From NCBI GenBank assembly GCA_029448655.1, contig JACCLO010000007.1:310001-374000 (forward strand): DNA of 64,000 nt, given 5' to 3'. The DNA is from Wolfiporia cocos (Eukaryota; Basidiomycota; Agaricomycetes; Polyporales; Phaeolaceae). Under the pieces are notes generated by a model. That model was not told the DNA's origin. It searched no databases and saw nothing but the letters and a program-made list of their open reading frames with translations. The first letter of the stretch is position 1; each line of letters begins with the position of its first letter. The translations under genes and the position numbers were made by a program. Shown in pieces: positions 31,644 to 45,458 of this stretch.

Positions 31644-34536
31644 TACTTCATAGTTGTTGTTGACATAGTGATATTCACATAACGCGGCGGAGCGGAACTG
31701 GGCGAAGCATGTGCATGGATGCTGGTCTGTAATGAGCGGCTGTGAGCTATCGCAGTGCTCCTCTCTTTCTTTGGTAGAATCGTCAGATAGTTCTCAATGT
31801 AGGAATTAGTACTCATTTCTGCTGTAACGCTGTGTTCGTGCGTTGTTTCTCCGAGACCTCTCGAGCGAGCAGCATGTGGCAGATCCAGATCGCCAGAATC
31901 TGTGGCGATTGTGGCGGATCACGGGACCGCGTCCTCCGGTAAATGCCGAGTGTTTGTCCGAGTGGCGGTCGAAACGCGCTACCGCCACCCAGTCAGCCTC
32001 TTGATCTTCAAGCCTCAACGTCAACGTCGGCCATATTCTCCCTTCGTTTCTCCTGTGTCTCCTAAAAACGCACAACTTTCTTGCTACTATACTCACGCGG
32101 AACGGCTTCGAGACCGCCAACCTGTCATATGCTATCGACAGTGGCTAGGACTTCTCTCGCAACGACGCCACTGGACGCAACTCTGCCATTGCTCCAGAAA
32201 TCAAGCTGCCATGGCATTAAGCCACACTAACGGACATAGCTATGCCTATATGCGCGCATAACGTTGCGCGAATAATGCAGACTATCCTGAGATGTCGACG
32301 CCACATCTCATGACGACGGTCAGCTACCGACACTCGTCAGCCGTCAGCTGCACTGCAAGAGTGTCCATTGAATCCATATAGTCAGCGTTTCGTTCTACGG
32401 ATACATTGGAGGAGTTGTCTTAACAGGCAGTATTATGGGGTATTGGTGAGTCTTCATCATATGTCGAGTAGTTGTTGGCCACGGCTAGCACAGATTACGA
32501 TGCAAGCTGTGACTCAGGCATTCCAGACATTAAATATAGGGCGGTGCTCGGAGTGTTTAATGTGCAAATGGTGGCCATACCCATCGCTGCCGATGTCAAG
32601 GATCAGTTCGAACGACGTTGTCGGGCCACAGTACCAAAACACGCAGTTGGAATGTCTGATCCATGCAGATCCGCTGTGCAGAAGCGATCACAATATATCT
32701 CCCAATATATACCACACAAATCTGCTAACGTTTCCGGAAGTACGGACCACAAGCCCTTCGCCACAACGTGATGCACAAAGTGATCCATGTTATTCGCCTT
32801 GGCAATGTTGGAGCGCGGTAGAGCGCCGTGTAAGCATTATCTATGACCATGCGTCCAGCCAGGCAAAGCATATCCTCAGACACTTTCATCAGATGAAAAG
32901 GCTGACGACTAGGACTCAGCCAACCGGGCAAGACCGAAGGGTCGCAAATACTTATGTCCAGTACTATGCGTTCGACCAAGCGAGAACAACAACACCGGCA
33001 GATATCATCTATCTAGCACTAGGTGCCACTACTTTAACCGTTGGCCAAGGCTGGGACGTGGCGAAGTAGCGCGTGGCACCGTCGGGTCCGCCGCGCGCCA
33101 TCTTCGAGGCACTCCAACCAGAGTTAATTAGGAGCTAAGATCGGCCGACGCAGGATCCCTCCCATTTTCTGCTATCACAAAGAATATGCAGCACATCAAC
33201 GCACCATCATCGACCGTGCATCAAGACAAGCGGTAGCTTGACAGAGGACAGACAATGGGGAACAAAGAGGACAGACGAAGGAGATCGAGTAATCGGACGA
33301 GTGAAACAAGGAAGGAATTGACAGAAGACGAATGAAGACGGTCAACAAGTCGGAAATTGTACAACCGCTATAAACCCCAAGTCGCGTACGGCGTAGCTCA
33401 AGGATGTTTACGAACTCATAAACCCAAAAGACAAAGGGAAGAAACACCATTGCAGTATGTGGTTAGAGGTATGTTGCTATTGCTGGGGTTGTAATCAAGA
33501 ACTCTGTTATCATGCTTATATTGACGACCACCCTATTCTGCCGGGCAAGTGCTGATCCTTGTGACATGGCAAAACAACGCTTCTATATAGGGCCACACGT
33601 TAGGGATAACAGTGGTAAACTACTGAGGACTAAATCCAGTGAACGCTGGTGAGCACTATATGGACACAAGTCATGCTGGTCGTTGATGTATCGACTTGCG
33701 CATGCCCGTGAGATCTATCAGCCATCTGACGTAGTTGCTGCTTTAATTTCTTGATGAAGCCCTCGACCAGAGATAGTTACTACTGTTCGCGCTTGGGCCC
33801 ATTTACCGATCCTGCTATTGTGATAGCACAATCACAGAGTCATCGAAGAGGAGTTTGCGCGGACATGGACAATGCCTGCTCTTAACTACGACCATGGTCC
33901 ACAGTCGCCTGCTGCTCAAGCACTTTGTCTGGTATCAGCATGATGTACATATCTTCAACCCAGTCAAGGAAGCATGATCAAGTTACGTCTTCTTCAATGG
34001 CTGAGATGCACCTCATCGTCTCGGCAGGTGTTGTGGACTAATATGCGCACTGATGCCCCAACCTGTTGCGTTCCTTGTTTGCTCTACCTGTACCTCAAAT
34101 ATGAGCGCTTGAGCAGCGAGAGTCAGCGGTCTATAATATATAATCACCTACCGCCGTGACCAATTAATCATCGACCATATCCGGGGACTAATGACGTAGC
34201 CAATATCGCGCTAACGCATTACGCCACTCCACACGATCGATTGTCTGTCCTTCGCGTTCCCCATAGCTGCAGGGGGCAACTGTTATTTCATAAATCTGGG
34301 GCTCCCAGGCAGGACAGCTGTGAGACGAGACGAGACCTGGGTAAAACCTTTTGTGCACCGCATGTTGATTACTCCGTCGACATTTACCGCACGAGACTCG
34401 CGGGGATCCGCGTGCCGCTGCATCGGCACAACGGTTACGAATCTGATCGAGATGCGAATGACTTACCGAGCTACGGCTGCACTACTCCTTGACTTCCTCC
34501 AGGCGAACCCCAGTACCCGCAACTAAAGTGAATACC
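31644..34536. other. Nearly 3 kb without an assignable gene
   Basis: Open frames include plus 32,368-33,069 (233 codons) and minus 32,725-32,979, but they overlap on opposite strands, have biased Cys/His/Arg composition and show no domain. The run AGAACAACAACACC near 32,982 is simple sequence. I see no inverted-repeat ends. The right end includes the promoter of the aldo/keto reductase. Confidence 0.35.
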
Positions 34537-35817
34537 ATGTCGCTGTCTCTCAGATCGACCGTCCGGCTCTCTTCCGGTATGTGGGGATATATTGGAGCAT
34601 ATACAGCGGAAATAGAGTACGTTTTCCGAGAACAGGGTATGATATGCCCCTACTTGGTCTTGGGGTGTATCAGAACAACGACTGTATTCCTGCATGCATC
34701 GCTGCATTGAAGCATGGATACAGGTTTGCTGTCTCACTTTGTTGTCGCAAGGGATAGCCGAACGTTGTTTACATTCAGGCATATCGACTCGGCACGCATA
34801 TACCAGAATGAAGCTCAGGTGGGACGGGCCGTCAGGGAAAGCGGAGTGCCCCGCGAGGATGTGTTCGTCAGTAAGCGACTTTGTCTAAGCCAATGGAAGA
34901 TTGGCAGTCTGACCACTCGGATAGCAACAAAGATCTATCACCCGGAGTTTGGCTACGAGAGCACACTGAAGGCTGTGGACAACTCCCTCCAGAAGTTCAA
35001 ATTCGGTGAGCTCGAGCCCATCAACAAATTGGAACGCCATTCATTAAAGCCACCTTTGCAGACTACGTCGATCTTTTCCTCATTCACAGTCCTATATCTG
35101 GGAAAGAGATGCGTCTCGCGACATACAGGGCTCTCCTCGAGGCAAGAAATGCAGGGAAGATCAAAACCGTTGGTGTGTCGAACTAGTAGGCCTCTCTACA
35201 ATAGCGAGTCCATGAAGGATCTGGCTGATGACGATACTAGCGGTGTAAAGCATCTGGAGGAAATCCGCGAAGCAGGGCTCGAGACGCCTGCGATCAACCA
35301 AATTGAAGTGCGTACTGGTTTCTGAGATTAGATGTGAACAAAATCGTTGAGGGCTCCTTCCTGCAGCTTCATCCGTTCTGTCAACAGAAGCCGATCGTCG
35401 CATACTGCAAGGAACGCGGGATCGTTATCCAGGCATACTGCCCGCTTGTACGTGGAAGCTTCGATAACCCTATCTTGCAGGAAGTCGCGCAGAAGGTGGG
35501 TATATCTGGTTTGCCAATGTCACCATCTGCTGCTCACGCGGCTGCAAAAAGTACAAGAAAGACGTCGCACAGGTCCTCGTTCGCTGGTCCCTTCAGAGCG
35601 AGTGAGCCTTCTTCTACGTCATGGAAACAGACCGATGATACTGGATCGTCCCGTCGAAAGGTTCAGTCCGCTGCCGAAGTCCTCGCAGCCGGCACGCGTT
35701 GTGTCCAATGCGGACCTGTACGACTTCGAAATCTCCAGCGAAGACGTGGCCAAGATCGACGCGCTTGACCGCGGCAAGGACGGTGCTGTCAGCTGGAACC
35801 CGGTTGATGCAGATTGA
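34537..35817 (+). CDS. Aldo/keto reductase
   Basis: A TIM-barrel NADPH-dependent carbonyl reductase of the AKR superfamily, about 285 residues, broken by about eight introns. Spliced by eye it reads [120 protein letters not shown], then [35 protein letters not shown] and [20 protein letters not shown]. It ends SWNPVDAD at TGA 35,815-35,817. The catalytic tetrad is visible: Asp and Tyr in HIDSARIYQ, Lys in TTKI, His in LIHSP. In-frame stops at 35,186 and about 35,600 fall inside introns, so the gene looks intact. Its physiological substrate is unknown. Confidence 0.88.
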
Positions 35818-36135
35818 AGCCAATGGGTAGACCCGAGATTTTACAATTTGGAACAACTTCAATGTAGTATATATGAATCAAGGCGGAATGCCTCCGTTGA
35901 AAGCATCGTGTAAAAGCCATCATTCAGGAAGCTCAGTACTCTCACCATGCACGAGTAATGTATGGCTTCTCTGACGGTCTGCCTGACGACCCGCTCGTCT
36001 GCTTGATGACGTATCCGATAGGACTTGATACAAGGCTTACTAGCTATGTCAGACCCAACATACTTAGGAGGGGCAGAAGCCGTGACACTCAAGATGGTAG
36101 TATCAGCATTGCATAGTTCGAGACCAGAGGGGATA

Positions 36136-37331
36136 TCAGCGTTCCTCAAACAACGTTCCGGCCCGTACCTTCCCAAACTTGAGTCTTTCGATATGATCTC
36201 CTTCTGATCCAGGAGTTCTCGGACCCGTGATAATATCGTCCGGAAGGCGCTGTAGCCGGAGGAGTTCCCGCCGAATGTACGCGACGAGGGTCGCCATCAG
36301 CTCGGGATATGCAACGTACTTATCCGCCTCGGTAGGCGCATAGTCGTGCACGCCGGAACCATCGTCCCTTCTCTCCTCGACCTCAAGCCCGCGCTGGTCG
36401 ATTTTCTTCACCTTCTCCACCTCGCCGCCAACCAGGTTGACGGCTCGTCGGAAGTACGGCTTGTCGGTGGGTGCGGTCGATGGGTAGACGATCCCCCGCG
36501 CGCCGCGGCCCCCAAGGAAGTTTCTCCAGATGACGCCTGCCATTTCTGCGTCACCGTGCAGGAGCGATGCATCGAATGACATGCCCATGCCTGCCCACTG
36601 CTCCTTGAAGATGCGCATTTGCTGCGTGACAAGTCGCTCAGGCGCACGGCCCTTCGGACGTGTCTTCCCAGGCAAGTTTGCAACTTTGTAGAAGTCGGTC
36701 AGCGGGGTATAAGGCCCGACGGGAGAGGAGGAGGCGGTCGAATCGGGTGCGGCGGGCTGGAGGATCGCGCGCACGCGGTCTTCAATGTCGAGGAAGAAGT
36801 GGTCGATGAGGGCTTGGATATGCTGTTTTGACTGGGGCTGAGGGAGGGCACGGAGGCGGACAGTAAGGAGCCAGACGTGTAGATTCACCACGGTGAACCA
36901 GGACTGGAATGTTGGTGGCAGGTCGCATTCTATTCCATGATGTGAGCCGACTTCCGCGCAGAGTCTTGGACACGGAAGTAATATAAAGGCTTGTCACACG
37001 TACCGTTTTGCCAGAATGCCCTTTCTTCGTCCGGTCTTAAAATGCAGAGCTTTTCGTACATCACGAAGGCTCGCCGACCTGCGACCTGTTTTGTGCTGCC
37101 GTACCCCAGCAACTGTGCCAACCTGAGGACGGCATTTTTTGTAATGGGAGACGATTCCACTTTTCTAGTCAGCCACGACTTCTGCCACCGTGGTGGTGGT
37201 TGTGGTTCAGGTCCAGGCTTCAATGCTGGTGTCGGTGCGGCTGAGCCAGAAGCGATGAAGCGTACGTTTCTCGGGCGTGAAGTGATTGACGTTTGACGGA
37301 AACAAGCCGTATATATCGACCTCGGGACCAT
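36136..37331 (-). CDS. CBP3: Ubiquinol-cytochrome c chaperone (cytochrome bc1 assembly)
   Basis: A mitochondrial assembly factor. In yeast Cbp3 with Cbp6 binds mitoribosomes and newly made cytochrome b for complex III assembly. Two exons; the intron is at about 36,932-37,008. The presequence MVPRSIYTACFRQTSITSRP is Arg/Ser-rich. The family core follows: NAVLRLAQLLGYGSTKQVAG, MYEKLCI, ECDLPPTFQSWFTVVNLHV, VRLRALPQ, LIDHFFLDIEDRVR, then LVTQQMRIFKEQWAGMGMSF and LLHGDAEMAGVIWRNFLGGR, and a C-terminal part with LMATLVAYIRRELLRLQRLP. It ends GTLFEER at the stop 36,136-36,138. The start at 37,331 was chosen because it gives a good targeting peptide; an upstream Met at 37,388 is in frame. Intact. 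Confidence 0.93.
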
Positions 37332-37645
37332 TTTTTGGCGTCGCGGCGTGAAGGAAGAAGACCACAATCCAAACAGCGCCGCGAGCAAGCAGGAGAACGA
37401 GCGCGCTCAACGACTATGGCCAGTTGAGCGAACTGAATCGAACTTACGGATGTAATTATTCACATAAACTAAACCGAACTTATTATGGCAAGGAACGACC
37501 CAACCTCCTTGTACTATCCGTAAACCGTAATTCACTAACGACAGCTATCGATCGAACCAAGCCTCATGCTAAGCGAGCGTTGCGCACGGTGTCCTGCACT
37601 ATAATTACATTCTGCTCTTACTCTACAACGATGATATTCTGCTAG

Positions 37646-40600
37646 ATGGATCGTTCAACACGCTCCCCTACACGCAACTCATCCACCTCGTCAACCTCGG
37701 CGATCGACCTCACTGGGACGACCGCAGGGCTCAGCTCCTACCCAAATTCCCCTACTGACAGTCGAATTAGCTTCGCGCGCCGACGCACCAGCTGGGGCCG
37801 AGTCGATGCCAGCGAGGACCCCCTGCATCTAGACATGGCTGCTCTGCAGCCTCCCCGCGCGGATAACGCGAGGGATTACGGCTGGAATCTCGAAGACGAC
37901 CCGTTCGCGTCGCCCGTAGACATTCAGATGCATGCTGCACAGGAGCCGCCGTACAGAGACACGCGCGCGCGGTACGAGGACTCCGCGGGCGAACTTCCGA
38001 CAGAACAGGCGGGGCCATCGTCTGTCTCGCTCATACCGGACTTTGGCGAGTCGAGAGAGGCGTTGCAGGGCCGCAGGGACGACGACGAGGCGCGTCCAGG
38101 GACAAGCAGCAGCTGGAACCTCACAGATGGGATGGACCCCGAACGGACGGCGACGACATCTCGCTCGCGCAAAAAGCGCGCGCGATACGACTCGACGCCG
38201 TCGCCGTTCAAAAAGACGTCGAGCTCGCTCAAGGCTCTGTCGCGCAGCCTCCGGCGTGCGTCTGTGCGCGTGGTGAATCTGGCTGGTTTTGGTCTCGAGG
38301 AACACGTGCGTATCGCCGAGGTGGACGACGACACGGGCTTGGGCACGCTTGATGACAAGGTGCGTATGGACGAAGATGACGGGGACGAGGACTATATGGA
38401 ACTGCCCGATCTTACGCGCGCACTACCAATCCGCGGGCGGACGCTTGCGTGCTTCGGTCCGACGAGCAAGTTGCGTATGGCAATGTACAAGCTGCTTGTC
38501 TACCCGTGGACAGAGCCTCTGATCCTGTTGTTAATCATTTTCGACGCCGTTGTCCTGACGATCCAGTCGCACAAGTCTGCTGCGCTTGCGGCAGACGGCA
38601 GTCAAAACCCGCCACACGTAGTAGGTTACTTCCACCACTGGGAGGATTATGCGCTCTTTGCGCTGTTTTGTTTCTTCACGTAAGTCAGTGTCCGCTGATC
38701 CCCTGGTGTGTCACTCACAATATGCCAGGCTCGAAGCGTTTGCACGCATCTGCGTGTCTGGTTTCCTGCTAGATCCCGATGTGCCCGTGTCTTCCATTTT
38801 TACCTCTTTCACCTTCGCCGCAATGGATACCGCATATATAGACTCGCACACTGCTCTTTCTCGGCAGGGATCAGCAGCGAGCTCGCACTCCCAGGCGCGG
38901 CTACAACCGTCTAGGAGAACGCTCACGCAGCAGCTGCAGCAGCTCCTCGCGAACATTTCGCGGCCGTTTGCACTGCAGCACCATGCCATGCCGTACCCGC
39001 GTGAGGTGACGCGGACGCCCTCACACGCCCGTTCGGACACACATTCGCCGATGCTTAAGACGGCATTTGCGCCACCGTCCGATAATAGCGCAAGCCCCTC
39101 ATCCGCGCATGCCCGGCAGCAGAGCCAGCCCGCGCTGCTCTCGACCGCGTTGCGCTCAGACCGACCGGATATGCTCGCGCTTCCGTTTCGCGTGAACATC
39201 GCAAGTGCGCGCGTGCAGACGATGCGCAATGTGCCGTACCTGCGGCACAGCTGGAGTCGGATCGACTTTGTCGCAGTCGTCAGCTTTTGGATCTCTTTTG
39301 CGCTCGCGACGGCGGGCGTCGAGCGTGGGTCATACCATATTGGGATATTTCGCGCAATGAGCGTACTGCGCACGACAAGGCTTCTAGCGATCACTTCAGG
39401 TACTACTGTAAGTAGCGGTCATGCAATCGAGGTCGATCTTGAAATGGGTGATATTGATCATGCACATTCGCTAGACTATCATGCGTTCGCTCAAGACCGC
39501 TCGTCCTCTGCTTGCCAGCGTCGCTTACTTCGTAGCCTACGCTATGATAATGTTCTCGTAAGTGCCTATCTTTTTAGAGGGTCGAAGCTGCATTAAAACA
39601 CGCTCTACAGTATTATCGGTATTCAAGCATTCGAGGGCTCATACTTACGCTCATGCAATGTCCTGCCCGTTCTCGGAGAAGCCGAAACAGATACTGGCCA
39701 GAATTGCGGTGGTTACATAAACGCAACAACATTGGAAGAAATGCCGTACATCAAGCAGGATGGTACTTACGGCGTCGTGAAGGGTTACATCTGTCCGATA
39801 GGGCTGATATGCATGGTGAGTCTTCATTTACGGTTGCATCCCACACGTTGATGCTGATGTCGACTTCAGGAAAACTCTGAGAACCCAGAGAGCAATATTG
39901 AGAGCTTCGACACAATCTACTATTCCGCTTTACAGCTCTTCATTGTTGCTTCTTCCAACGGCGTAAGCATTGTTTCATGACCCGCAATTGCCTTCTTACT
40001 GAACACATGCAGTGGTCCCCTATAATGTACAACATGATGGATGCCGAATACTTCGTGTCATGCCTGTTTTTCATTGTGGGGATTATTGTTCTCAACTTCT
40101 GGTTGATTAACCTCTTCGTTGCCGTGATCACTAATACGTTTGCGGCTATTCGTGCGGGCACTCAGAAGAGTGCTTTCGGCGCAGCAACGTGAGCATTCGA
40201 GTTATCTGGCTGCTCTCGTTGGCAATATAAGCTGATGTTGTCATCGCAGGAGGGTCCCCGTGATAGACGACAATGACGAAAATTGGACAATCATTGACGG
40301 CAGACGTGTCTCCAAAAACGCTTATATCAAACAAATGTATGAGGCCTTTCGCTGGTTCTGGGTTTTGCTCGCTCTACTATCCTTGGTTCTGCCCGCGACG
40401 CGTACCGTGGATATGAGCAGCCGCCATGCAGACATTATTAACTATGGCGAGCTTGGGCTCACGATCGCGTTCGATGTCGAGATTGTCATTAGGTTTTGCG
40501 CTGAGTTTCCTGCATGGCGCAACTTCTTCCATCGAGGTCAGAACGATCTGGACTTGCTACTCGCCATTGGCTCCAGTATCATTCAGATCCCAGCCATTCA

Positions 40601-43600
40601 TAGCTCATCCGTGTATCCATGGTTCACGAGTCTGCAGCTGATGAGATTCTATCGTGTGATATTGGAAATACCAAGAATGAGGCCTTTGCTGGTGAGTGGG
40701 ATGATGTTTGATGTACTAAGAAAAGACCGAGTTGATGCAAATGACAGCTGGCCGTGTTTGGTAACCTCTACGGTCTGGCGAATATGACCCTCTTTCTCTT
40801 GATTCTCAACTTCGTTGCTGCGCTTATTGGTGTTCAGTTGATGCGTGGTGACGTCGAAAGAGGTCAATTCATCGACTATGGACAAATCTACAACTCGTTC
40901 CTTGCCGCATATCAATTATTCTCCTCTGAGAACTGGACGAACGTACTTTATGGGGTCGGTCCACCGGAGATACCACTCAGGCAGGCTCCAGTTGTGATCC
41001 TCTATCTAGTCGTATGGTTCTCCCTCGCAAACTGTAAGTGTAACCTTGCAAGAATAACGAATACATTTTGACGGATTGGCAGTCATCCTTTTCCAGATGT
41101 TTATTGCCGTCATCAACGAGAACTTCCAGATCGCGGAGGAATCGAAACGTTCTAGACAAGCCTCAAACTATTGGGCTTCTCACCGCCCTCAGCAAGCTAG
41201 CATGCCCTGGCTTCGGAAGTTCAATCCGTATAGATGGATCAAGGCACGGCCCAAGGCAATCGCTGTGGAACAGTTGCCGTCAGACCTCGTCCTTCCTATG
41301 CAAAAGAATTTGGTCGATGATTACACTCTACCTGGAGATGACTTTATGCGCACCGTCAGTAGCTTTTCATTGTGTCATTGATCGGCTGACAATCCGTTGT
41401 AACGATTAGCAGCGAGGGAACACGGGCCTCAGGCGGGAAATTTCTCGTCGCTATTTCGGGAAGACGTACATCCAGCGGTTGCATCGCCTGTTTACAGGAG
41501 AGGCTGAGGTTGAGGAAATGCCTATGGTCGCCTTGAGAAACGCTCGCCGAGATTCTTCAATTCCTTCCGACGCAGCCGACGAGGAGGTCGAACGGCATCT
41601 GTAGGTGGCTGCTAACTCCCCCAATTTGACGTTATCTGAAGATGTTCCAGCGAAGTCTTGGCTGCGCTGAACTCAGAAGCAGCAGCAGCAGCAGAAGATG
41701 TCACTGACGACTTATATGAGCGTCGCGCTCGAAAGGCCGACTTCATACGGGATCATCCAACGTATGACAAGCCTTTCTGGATAATCCCACAAAAAAACGT
41801 CATTCGCCGTATCTGCCAGAAGCTGGTCGTCCCTGCAGGCGGCGAGCGGATCTTTGGTGCCCGCCCTTCTCCAATTGCGCATGCAATGTTTCAGTTTTAC
41901 ATCCTCTTGGCTGTTATCGGAGGGATCGTTGTCGAGTGGATCGCGACTCCCATCTATCGGCGTAATTATGAACTTCAGCATGGCTTGATCCGGGGATCTT
42001 GGTTCAACATTGCTGAAGCCTCCTTTGGGTTGACATTGGTACTAGAGTTCATCATCAAGGTCATTGCGGACGGTTTCATCTTCACCCCCAACGCCTACTT
42101 GCGAAGTATCTGGAATCTTCTCGACTTTCTGATCATGGCTGGTGTTCTCAGCAACCTCATTGCTGGGCTGATATTCCTGAGCGGACTCAGCCGTCTCACT
42201 AGGTCCCTGAAGGCGCTTCGTGCACTGCGGCTTATAACTCTAATAGAGACCCTCAGGTCGACTTTCGAATCACTCATTATCTTGGGTGTCGCTCGCATTT
42301 TTGATGCCTGCTTGCTTGCCATCTTGTACATGATTCCTTACGCTGTTTGGGGCTTGAACATCTTCGCAGGTCTCATGAAGGAATGCAACGACACCAGTGT
42401 CAATGGTGCTAATCAATGCATAGATGAATACAGCAACACAATTTATGGGGACGCCTTCGGATTTATGGTTCCACGTGTTTGGGCTGATCCAAATCCATCA
42501 ACCACATTCTCCTTTGACAACTTCCGCGCTTCCCTGCTGATCTTGTTCGAAATTGTCTCCTTGGAAGGCTGGATTGATGTAATGACAGTAGGTGTCAGTC
42601 TGGTAGGACCAGGACTTCAACCCCAGATGAATGCGTCACAATGGAACTCGATCTTTTTTCTAATCTACAATCTCATGGGAGGTGTTATCATCTTGACTCT
42701 CTTTATCAGGTAGGCCGCTCTATTAGCGATGGAACTAGCCTACTCATCGCAGTATACCAGTATCATTATCGGCAATTTCATGTCTAAGACGGGCACGGCT
42801 TTTCTGACGCAACCCCAACGGGAGTGGATCGATCTACAGAAACTGATCAAACGCCAGCGCCCATCCAAGCGCCCGGAAGAACGGCCAACATGGTCCATCC
42901 GGGCCTGGTGTTACGATCGCGCTGTACATAAGCATGGTTGGTGGCACAGAATGATGACAATAGTCTTCACTCTGCATGTCTTGGTCTTGATGTAAGAGTG
43001 CTTGTCGTGCCTATGAGCCAGTGTTGATCAGTATCATTGGCAGGACGCAAACACTGGGTACTACCTCAATTTACGATGCTATTCGCGGTAAGGAGTTCTT
43101 CCTGTACGACGTCAGTACGCACATGTTGATGAGCCAACAGAGGACTTCTTCCTGCTTGTCACGTTCTTTTACATGACGGATACGGCCATCCGTCTTTCCG
43201 GTCTCGGCTTGATCAGCTTCTTCTCAAACGGCTGGAACATCTTCGACCTGATTGTGGCTGCAGGGAGCCTTCTGACCACCCTGATTGTTCGCTCAAGCAG
43301 CAGCGGCTCCGCAATGGAGCAATTGCAGAAGCTGTTTGTCACTTTGATCGCGTTCAAGCTAGTGCAGCGAACCGATAGTCTCAATAAGTTCTTTAAGACC
43401 GCTGTGTATGTCTTTCCATTCAGCTGGTTGTCTCGTGCTCGTCTAACATCAGCTTAGAGCGAGCTTGCCGACCATCATGAGTTTGCTAGGGCTATGGTTG
43501 ATTCTGTTCTTCTATTTTGCTATCATGTACATGGAAGTGTTCGCCATGACGAAGTGGAACTCCGCGGAGACGCGGAACGAGAACTATACCACAATGGAAA

Positions 43601-45268
43601 AGGCATTGGTGATGTTAGCGTTCATGACAACCGGGTACGTCGGCATAGATTGAGGAAGCTTCTCACAATGGCTAACTGGGGCTCTAAGAGAGGGCTGGAA
43701 CCAATATATGCACGACTTGTACGTAGAAGACCCCATGGACCGACCTTGAATCACGCTGACCGTTACTGCAGTGCGCTCGAATATCCTCGCTGTACTGTTA
43801 TCTCGAGTGAGGAGACCGACTGTGGCAGTAAGGCATGGGCGTTCACCCTCTTTATTGCTTGGAACCTCCTCAGCATGGTAAGCACCTGTTAGCAAGCACA
43901 GTGGCATATCTCACAGCGAACCGTTTTTCAGTATATATTTGCAAATCTGTTTGTCGGTGAGTCGTGCCAAGGCTCTATCGAGCCACTATCTGACGTATAT
44001 AAGGTGTTGTCGTGGAGAGCTTCTACTACGTTTTCCAGATATCTGGAGGAGCAAAGTCAATAACGCGAGAGGAAATGCGCGCCTTCAAGAAGGTCTGGGC
44101 AGAATTCGCGAACCCGAAGACGGGTTACCTGGAGCGCAAGTACTTTGTTCCTTTCTTTGGCGTAAGCAGTATTTTGCACATCATTTGTGGACCGCTCAAC
44201 TCAACCTTACATGTAGAAACTCAGTGGTGTTTTCGAGGTCAGAATATACCCTGCGGAGTACAGTATTCCGAACATCCTGGCAAAATCTAGAAGAGCCAGA
44301 CCATCATTTTACCCGCGGCCTCCTAGAACGGTTGACGGTATCGACCTGGATACGCTGAACTTGATATTGTCTGGGATAGATCGGGCGAGTATCAAAAGGA
44401 GGAAGAATCTGTACAATCGGCTATATCACGAAGCGCGTATCTCATATGAACCCAACAAAGGGATTTCTTTCACCAATATGCTCCTGTTGTTGGCCCACCA
44501 CAAGCTCATTGTTGACCGGGATGCTTTGGTGTAAGTCATCTATTCTCCTCATTGGCGGAAGCTGACATTTCTACTGACAGGTTGAAGGACCTTGTCGTCC
44601 GGACAGAAACTAACAAAGTTGTTACTGACCTGGTCGATTTTGACCGTGTTCAATCACTGTTACTCATGATTCTCTACCGCCGGCGGTATCGAGCCATGCG
44701 GGAACAGGCTCGTCAGCAGAAAATGGAGGAGCAAGGTACGATTCCGTCGGCTTTGCTTAGATGGCGGTCGATACTGACTATTAACTTGTGTTAGATATTC
44801 CTGCTATTGTCGTTGACAATCTAATGGCAACGCCGCCAGCTATGACCCGTGATATTACATCCCCTGGCCAGGGTAGCGACATCCGTCGTTTCTCAGACCC
44901 TGAGTCGCCGCTGTCGCTTTCTGGTGGCAGTCCTGATGTTTCTCTAGCTGCGGAATCTCCAGCTGTCTCGCATAGAGGCAGACGAATCAGCGATATCAGC
45001 ATGCTATCTCTCGACCGAAGCCCTAGCATGGACTTGCTGTGAGTGTCCCGTTATATGATATACCATCAGCAGCTCAGGCGTTTGGAGCATAGCGGCGCTC
45101 ATTCACCGCGTAGTTCCGCCATTCAAGATGAATCTGACGAACATTCACCTTCGATACGGGACTCAGTGTGGAATGGTACGTATCATCACATTGTGCATCG
45201 TCAGTACTGCAACTTATGTGAACTCAGAAATGATGCTCGCGGCAGCAGAAGAAGAAGAGGACACATGA
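37646..45268 (+). CDS. CCH1: Voltage-gated calcium channel alpha subunit
   Basis: The fungal high-affinity calcium channel of the plasma membrane, which works with Mid1 in store- and stress-driven calcium entry. It has four homologous six-helix domains and about 17 introns. The N-terminus (37,646-38,450) is long, Ser/Arg/Asp-rich and cytoplasmic. Domain I: S1 region [19 protein letters not shown]4 region [15 protein letters not shown], pore [15 protein letters not shown] (near 39,940-40,030). Domain II: pore [13 protein letters not shown] (near 40,920). Domain III: S4 [16 protein letters not shown], pore [13 protein letters not shown] (near 42,550). Domain IV: pore FMTTGEGWNQYM (near 43,625-43,710). 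The C-terminus has an EF-hand-like stretch ([20 protein letters not shown]) and a Ser-rich tail ending EEEEDT at TGA 45,266-45,268. A short intron (about 39 bases, near 45,041) is needed to pass a TGA. Apparently intact. Confidence 0.93.
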
Positions 45269-45458
45269 TGTATACGTTCTCTTTATGTACAACCTAAGTC
45301 GGGGATGGACAGGGACTTTGCACATAGGAGACTATGCATTGAGGAGTGGCATATCGCACTGTGGAGTAACATTTATTGTCATAATTTATTCCTCACAGCG
45401 TCGGGTAGAGGAGAGCATAGATGATTGAAGCAAAATCATGTAGACTGCTATAGACAAC

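Noticed and set aside
32368..33069. 233-codon open frame on the plus strand
   Set aside because: Odd composition, overlapping open frames on the minus strand, no recognisable domain and no splice extension; probably chance.
35186..35610. Aldo/keto reductase as a pseudogene because of in-frame stops
   Set aside because: Both stops fall inside introns with good GT and AG sites; splicing restores [12 protein letters not shown] and WSLQSEFSPLPKS.
7054..37331. SDH4, COX8 and CBP3 as a respiratory gene cluster
   Set aside because: They are 10-18 kb apart with unrelated genes between, and such genes are common; no shared promoter element seen.
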